Source: Theodoxus fluviatilis
Taxonomy: Eukaryota; Mollusca; Gastropoda; Cycloneritida; Neritidae
NCBI GenBank assembly: GCA_034096865.1
Contig: JAWQFJ010018746.1
Coordinates: forward strand, 1-10,000
DNA: 10,000 bases
Reading direction: 5' to 3'
Below are positions 6,677-10,000 of the stretch, one piece after another. A program made the position numbers and the translations under genes. The notes under the pieces were generated by a model. The model did no database searches and was not told where the DNA came from. It saw only the letters and a program-made list of their open reading frames with translations. Numbering within the stretch: the stretch's first letter is position 1; the number at the start of each line of letters is the position of its first letter.

Positions 6677-7320
6677 ACATACATACATACATACATACAT
6701 ACATACATACATACATACATACATACATACATACATACATACATACATACATACATACATACATACATACATACATACATACATACATACATACATACAT
6801 ACATACATACATACATACATACATACATACATACATACATACATACATACATACATACATACATACATACATACATACATACATACATACATACATACAT
6901 ACATACATACATACATACATACATACATACATACATACATACATACATACATACATACATACATACATACATACATACATACATACATACATACATACAT
7001 ACATACATACATACATACATACATACATACATACATACATACATACATACATACATACATACATACATACATACATACATACATACATACATACATACAT
7101 ACATACATACATACATACATACATACATACATACATACATACATACATACATACATACATACATACATACATACATACATACATACATACATACATACAT
7201 ACATACATACATACATACATACATACATACATACATACATACATACATACATACATACATACATACATACATACATACATACATACATACATACATACAT
7301 ACATACATACATACATACAT

Positions 7321-7322
<2 letters not shown>
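6677..7322. repeat. (CATA)n microsatellite array 3, about 161 perfect units
   Basis: About 646 bp of CATA with no interruption that I can find. On the minus strand it lies directly upstream of the truncated 5' end of copy B. Unlike arrays 1 and 2, its distal side shows no AATAAA-type LINE terminus. Confidence 0.97.
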
Positions 7323-7351
<29 letters not shown>

Positions 7352-7366
7352 TACAGACATACACAC
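7321..7366. repeat. (CAGA)n edge of array 3
   Basis: CATA changes to about seven CAGA units, followed by ATACAGACATACACAC and then unique DNA. Such a variant edge is expected where an older microsatellite decays into flanking sequence. The left edge of array 1 also has a CAGA/CGTA variant. Confidence 0.85.
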
Positions 7367-8647
7367 AAGAGGACGACTAGAGTTGACGTTCTTGCTCTGC
7401 TCTCTGACAGGTGCATGCAATACTTGAAGTCACAGGACTTTGTAGGCTGGTCCAAACTTTATAATCCATTCCTCGCCATTGTCTACTCTTTCTGTAGTTC
7501 TCACCATTGCATGAGCTTGGCTGCAGTATTTGCCTAACTGTAAAGCTCGAGGCCAATGCCCATGATTTAATACGCTGTAAGTCACGGACTAAGCCAAGAA
7601 GGCATTCACTACCGTCTAAAGGCAATCGTAGGTGTTCGAATTTATAAGATGATTTCCAGACGTTGATCCAACCGAGCTAAATGTGTAGATTTTGCACGTG
7701 GTTGGGCGTAGGGAGGTGGGGGCGTCTGCTAATAGGCATATCCGCGTTATCTCTGCATTCATTTATTATTCTGGGTGAGCACAGTTCATAGATAACCAAC
7801 CGCCTTTGGACAGTAGAGTGTTTACCAGTGAATTCAAACCTTCTTGTCGCAGTCTTGAAAAAGGTAAAACTGAATTGATACTCTTCTGCTCCACAGCTTG
7901 TAGAATCACAACTCTGTCCGCAAAAGACAGAGTGCGGTATTGCAGAAATCTTCAAAGACGCAGTGGGGTTCCTGCATCTGTTGACTCCTCACGCATAATC
8001 TTTGTGAAAACTAAAGACCGGGTCAAGCTATGAAGCACAGAGCAAGGCCCCATGAGCACAAGTGCTATGAATTCGACACTGTTCAGCGAGGAATTTTCCC
8101 CCGTAAAATCCTACGATTTTCGTTTTCTGTCTTTCAGATAGTACAGTTAATTCATAATTGGAGCGTCTAGCTACTCTGTGATTAGCATAACGAACAATGG
8201 TATTTCCTTTAGTAACCTGATCACCTAAATAATGCAATCATAGTTGAAAGATACCCAAGCAGAATAATTCATGCTGAATGTTTTCTTTTGCCTTTCTAAT
8301 AACTTGCATGTTGGAATATATGGAATATATTTTCACGGAATTTTCTTTCAGACTATTGTTTTGAAATAAAAAAGAGAAACGGAAGAAAAATATTAATCAT
8401 CAAATGTTTGTCCAAGTCCAATAAGTTTATCTGCACAAAAATAAACAAAGAGCAAATACTTCCCGATGGCTTGTACAGAGTTTTCCTACAATGCGGTTTT
8501 TAGAGGGTATTACGATTGCTGACAAAAACCAGGTTAAACGAAAAACAAATTGTACAAAATCTCAAAACGTAAACAAATGTATTCACGTGCTTGTTGATAA
8601 ACAGCGACGAAATCAGTAGTCAGCATTACCATAATAACTTCATTTTC
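7367..8647. other. No gene recognised; AT-rich unassigned sequence
   Basis: Open frames of 69-92 codons occur on both strands (for example 7377-7625 and 7677-7955, minus). None has a motif, signal peptide or domain I recognise, and codon use looks random. The 7377-7560 segment has two partly open minus frames, one reading SQAHAMVRTTERVDNGEEW, which could be a decayed coding fragment, but I cannot name it. A short direct repeat, GGAATATATGGAATATAT, lies near 8313-8330. Otherwise nothing recurs elsewhere in the window. Confidence 0.5.
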
Positions 8648-8811
8648 GCAAGTTAGCAAGAGCTAGCAAGCCAGAAAGTCAGCACGCAAGCCAGCCAGCC
8701 AGCCAGCCAGCCAGGCAGCAAGCAAGCCCGCCAGCCAGAAAGCATGCAAGCCTGCCAGCCAGCAAGCAAATTAGCAAGCAAGTCCGCCAGCCAGAAAGTT
8801 AGTATGCAAGC

Positions 8812-8842
<31 letters not shown>

Positions 8843-9041
8843 AAAATTAGCAAGCACGTCCGCCAGCCAGCCAGCAAGCAAGCCCGCCCGCCCGCCCGCC
8901 AGCCAACCAGCCAGCCAGCCAGCAAGTTAGCAAGCAAGCCCGCCAGCCAGCCAGCCAGCAAGCAAGCAAGCCAGTCAGCCAGCCAGCCAGCCGGCAAGTT
9001 AGTAAGCAAGCCAGCCAGCCAGCCAGCCAGCAAGCAAGCAA

Positions 9042-9072
<31 letters not shown>

Positions 9073-9976
9073 AGCAAGTTAGCAAGCAAGCCAGCCAGCA
9101 CGCAAGCCAGAAGTTAGCAAGCAAGCATGTTAACAAGCAAGCCAGCAAGCCAGCAAGCCAGCCAGCAGGCAAGCAAGCCACCAAGTTAGCAAGCAAGCCA
9201 GCAAGTTGGCAAGCAAGTAAAACAGTTTGAAAGCAAGCAAGCAGGCAAGCCAGCCAGCCAGCAAGTTAACAAGCAAGCAAGCAAGCAGAAACCGCCAGCC
9301 AGCCAGCAAACAGAAAGTTAGCAAGCCTGCTAGCAATCCAGCAAGTTAGCAAGCAAGCCAGTCAGCCAGCAAGTTAGCAAGCAAGCCAGCAAGCAAGCAA
9401 GCAAGCAAGCCAGCAAGCCAAAGAGTCAGCACGTTAGCAAGCAAGCATGCCAGCCAGCCAGCCAGTCAGCAAGTTAGCAAGCAAGCCAGCCAGCCAACCA
9501 GCCAGCCTACCAGCCAGATAGCAAGCGAGAAAGTTAGCAAGCCAGAAAGCAAGTTAGCAAGCAAGACAGCCAGCAAGCCAGCAAGCCAGCCAGCCAGCAA
9601 CCAAGCAAGTCAGCCAGCTAGCCAATCAGCCAGCCAGCAAGTTAACGAGCAAGCAAGCAAGCCAGCCAGCCAGCCGGCCCACTAGCCAGCCAGCAAGCAA
9701 GCCAGCCGGCAGCAAGCAACGCAGATAGTTAGCAAGCATGCAAGCCAACCAGCTAGCTAGCAAGCCAGCCAGCCAGCCAGCAAGCAAGAAAGCAAGTTAG
9801 AAAGGAAGCCAGCCAGCCAACCAGCCAGACAGTTAGCAAGCAAGCAAGCCAGTCAGCTAGCTAGCAAGCAAACAAGCAAGCCAACCAGCCAGCCACCAAG
9901 CAAGCAAGCCAGCAAGTTAGCAAGCAAGCAAACCAGCCAGCAATTTAGCAAACAAGCACGCACGCAATCAACCAAC
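8648..9976. repeat. 1.3-kb degenerate (AGNN)n tetranucleotide array
   Basis: Nearly the whole stretch parses into tetramers beginning with AG: AGCC and AGCA dominate, with AGTT, AGTC, AGAA and rarer AGCT. About fifteen exact copies of GTTAGCAAG are scattered along it at irregular distances, often a multiple of four apart (for example 72 and 80 bases between 8925, 8997 and 9077). Occasional 1-base slips shift the phase, as near 9110. A CCCG run (8882-8898) interrupts it. The plus strand is very poor in T. The array fades into CAAC/CTAA units at 9966-9980. Leucine/alanine/tryptophan-rich or glutamine/proline/serine-rich open frames across it are not genes. Confidence 0.9.
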
Positions 9977-10000
9977 TAAACAAAAGAATGGATAAATGAT

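Noticed and set aside
6467..7537. Open frames of about 230-317 codons across array 3
   Set aside because: Same microsatellite artefact; only the last 69 codons of the minus frame (6676-6467) are real LINE-derived sequence.
7677..8237. Open frames of 69-92 codons in the AT-rich region
   Set aside because: No motif or homology I recognise; lengths are expected by chance over more than 1 kb.
8653..9336. Leucine/alanine/tryptophan-rich and glutamine/proline/serine-rich open frames
   Set aside because: Products of the AGNN array read in different frames and strands, with no domain; apparent membrane segments are accidental.
8648..9976. Possible CRISPR-like array because of recurrent GTTAGCAAG boxes
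   Set aside because: Box spacing is irregular, the intervening sequence is itself tetranucleotide repeat, and the context is eukaryotic.

Overview
This is a repeat-dense stretch of an animal genome, most likely a mollusc and perhaps a gastropod. The evidence is indirect: non-coding DNA packed with microsatellites and short dispersed repeats, GGTCAAGGTCA-rich repeats of a kind I associate with molluscan genomes, and non-LTR retrotransposon remains. No bacterial-style gene organisation is visible. I see no intact host gene. Every recognisable coding stretch is a fragment of a mobile element or of a mobile-element-associated family, and most carry frameshifts or truncations.

Positions 1-2250 hold a mosaic of dispersed repeats. 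One family, called D here, ends in an 8-bp GGACGCCC minisatellite followed by a conserved terminus containing GCATGTGAGTC. It appears as a fragment at 1-70, a partial copy at 186-367 and a long copy at 1201-2065. The long copy sits inside a second repeat unit (C+B), whose uninterrupted version lies just upstream at 891-1110, so the order of insertion can be read. Between them are a tRNA-Lys-like relic (386-456, minus) and a frameshifted protein fragment (572-843, minus) resembling the N-terminal part of invertebrate proteins with SWIM and YqaJ domains. Positions 2250-3568 are mostly unassigned, with one relic (2833-3219, minus) resembling an L1-type ORF1 protein.

The central block, 3569-7366, is the most interesting part. 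Three long (CATA)n arrays, read as (TATG)n on the minus strand, alternate with two 5'-truncated non-LTR retrotransposon copies, both on the minus strand. Copy A (4037-5694) keeps a CCHC zinc knuckle and a restriction-like endonuclease (PD-X14-E) and ends with a frameshifted tail. Copy B (5883-6676) keeps only the last roughly 70 residues. Both have (GA)n tracts in their 3' UTRs and the same 3' end, an AATAAA signal followed by GTGwTTTGATATG and then (TATG)n. The outer edges of the block are plain flanking DNA rather than element ends. The layout therefore suggests elements that insert into, or build, (TATG)n microsatellites.

Positions 7367-8647 are AT-rich with no recognisable gene. From 8648 to about 9976 there is a 1.3-kb degenerate tetranucleotide array built on AGNN (mostly AGCC, AGCA and AGTT). 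Long open frames inside the tetranucleotide arrays are arithmetic by-products of a 4-bp period and were not called as genes.
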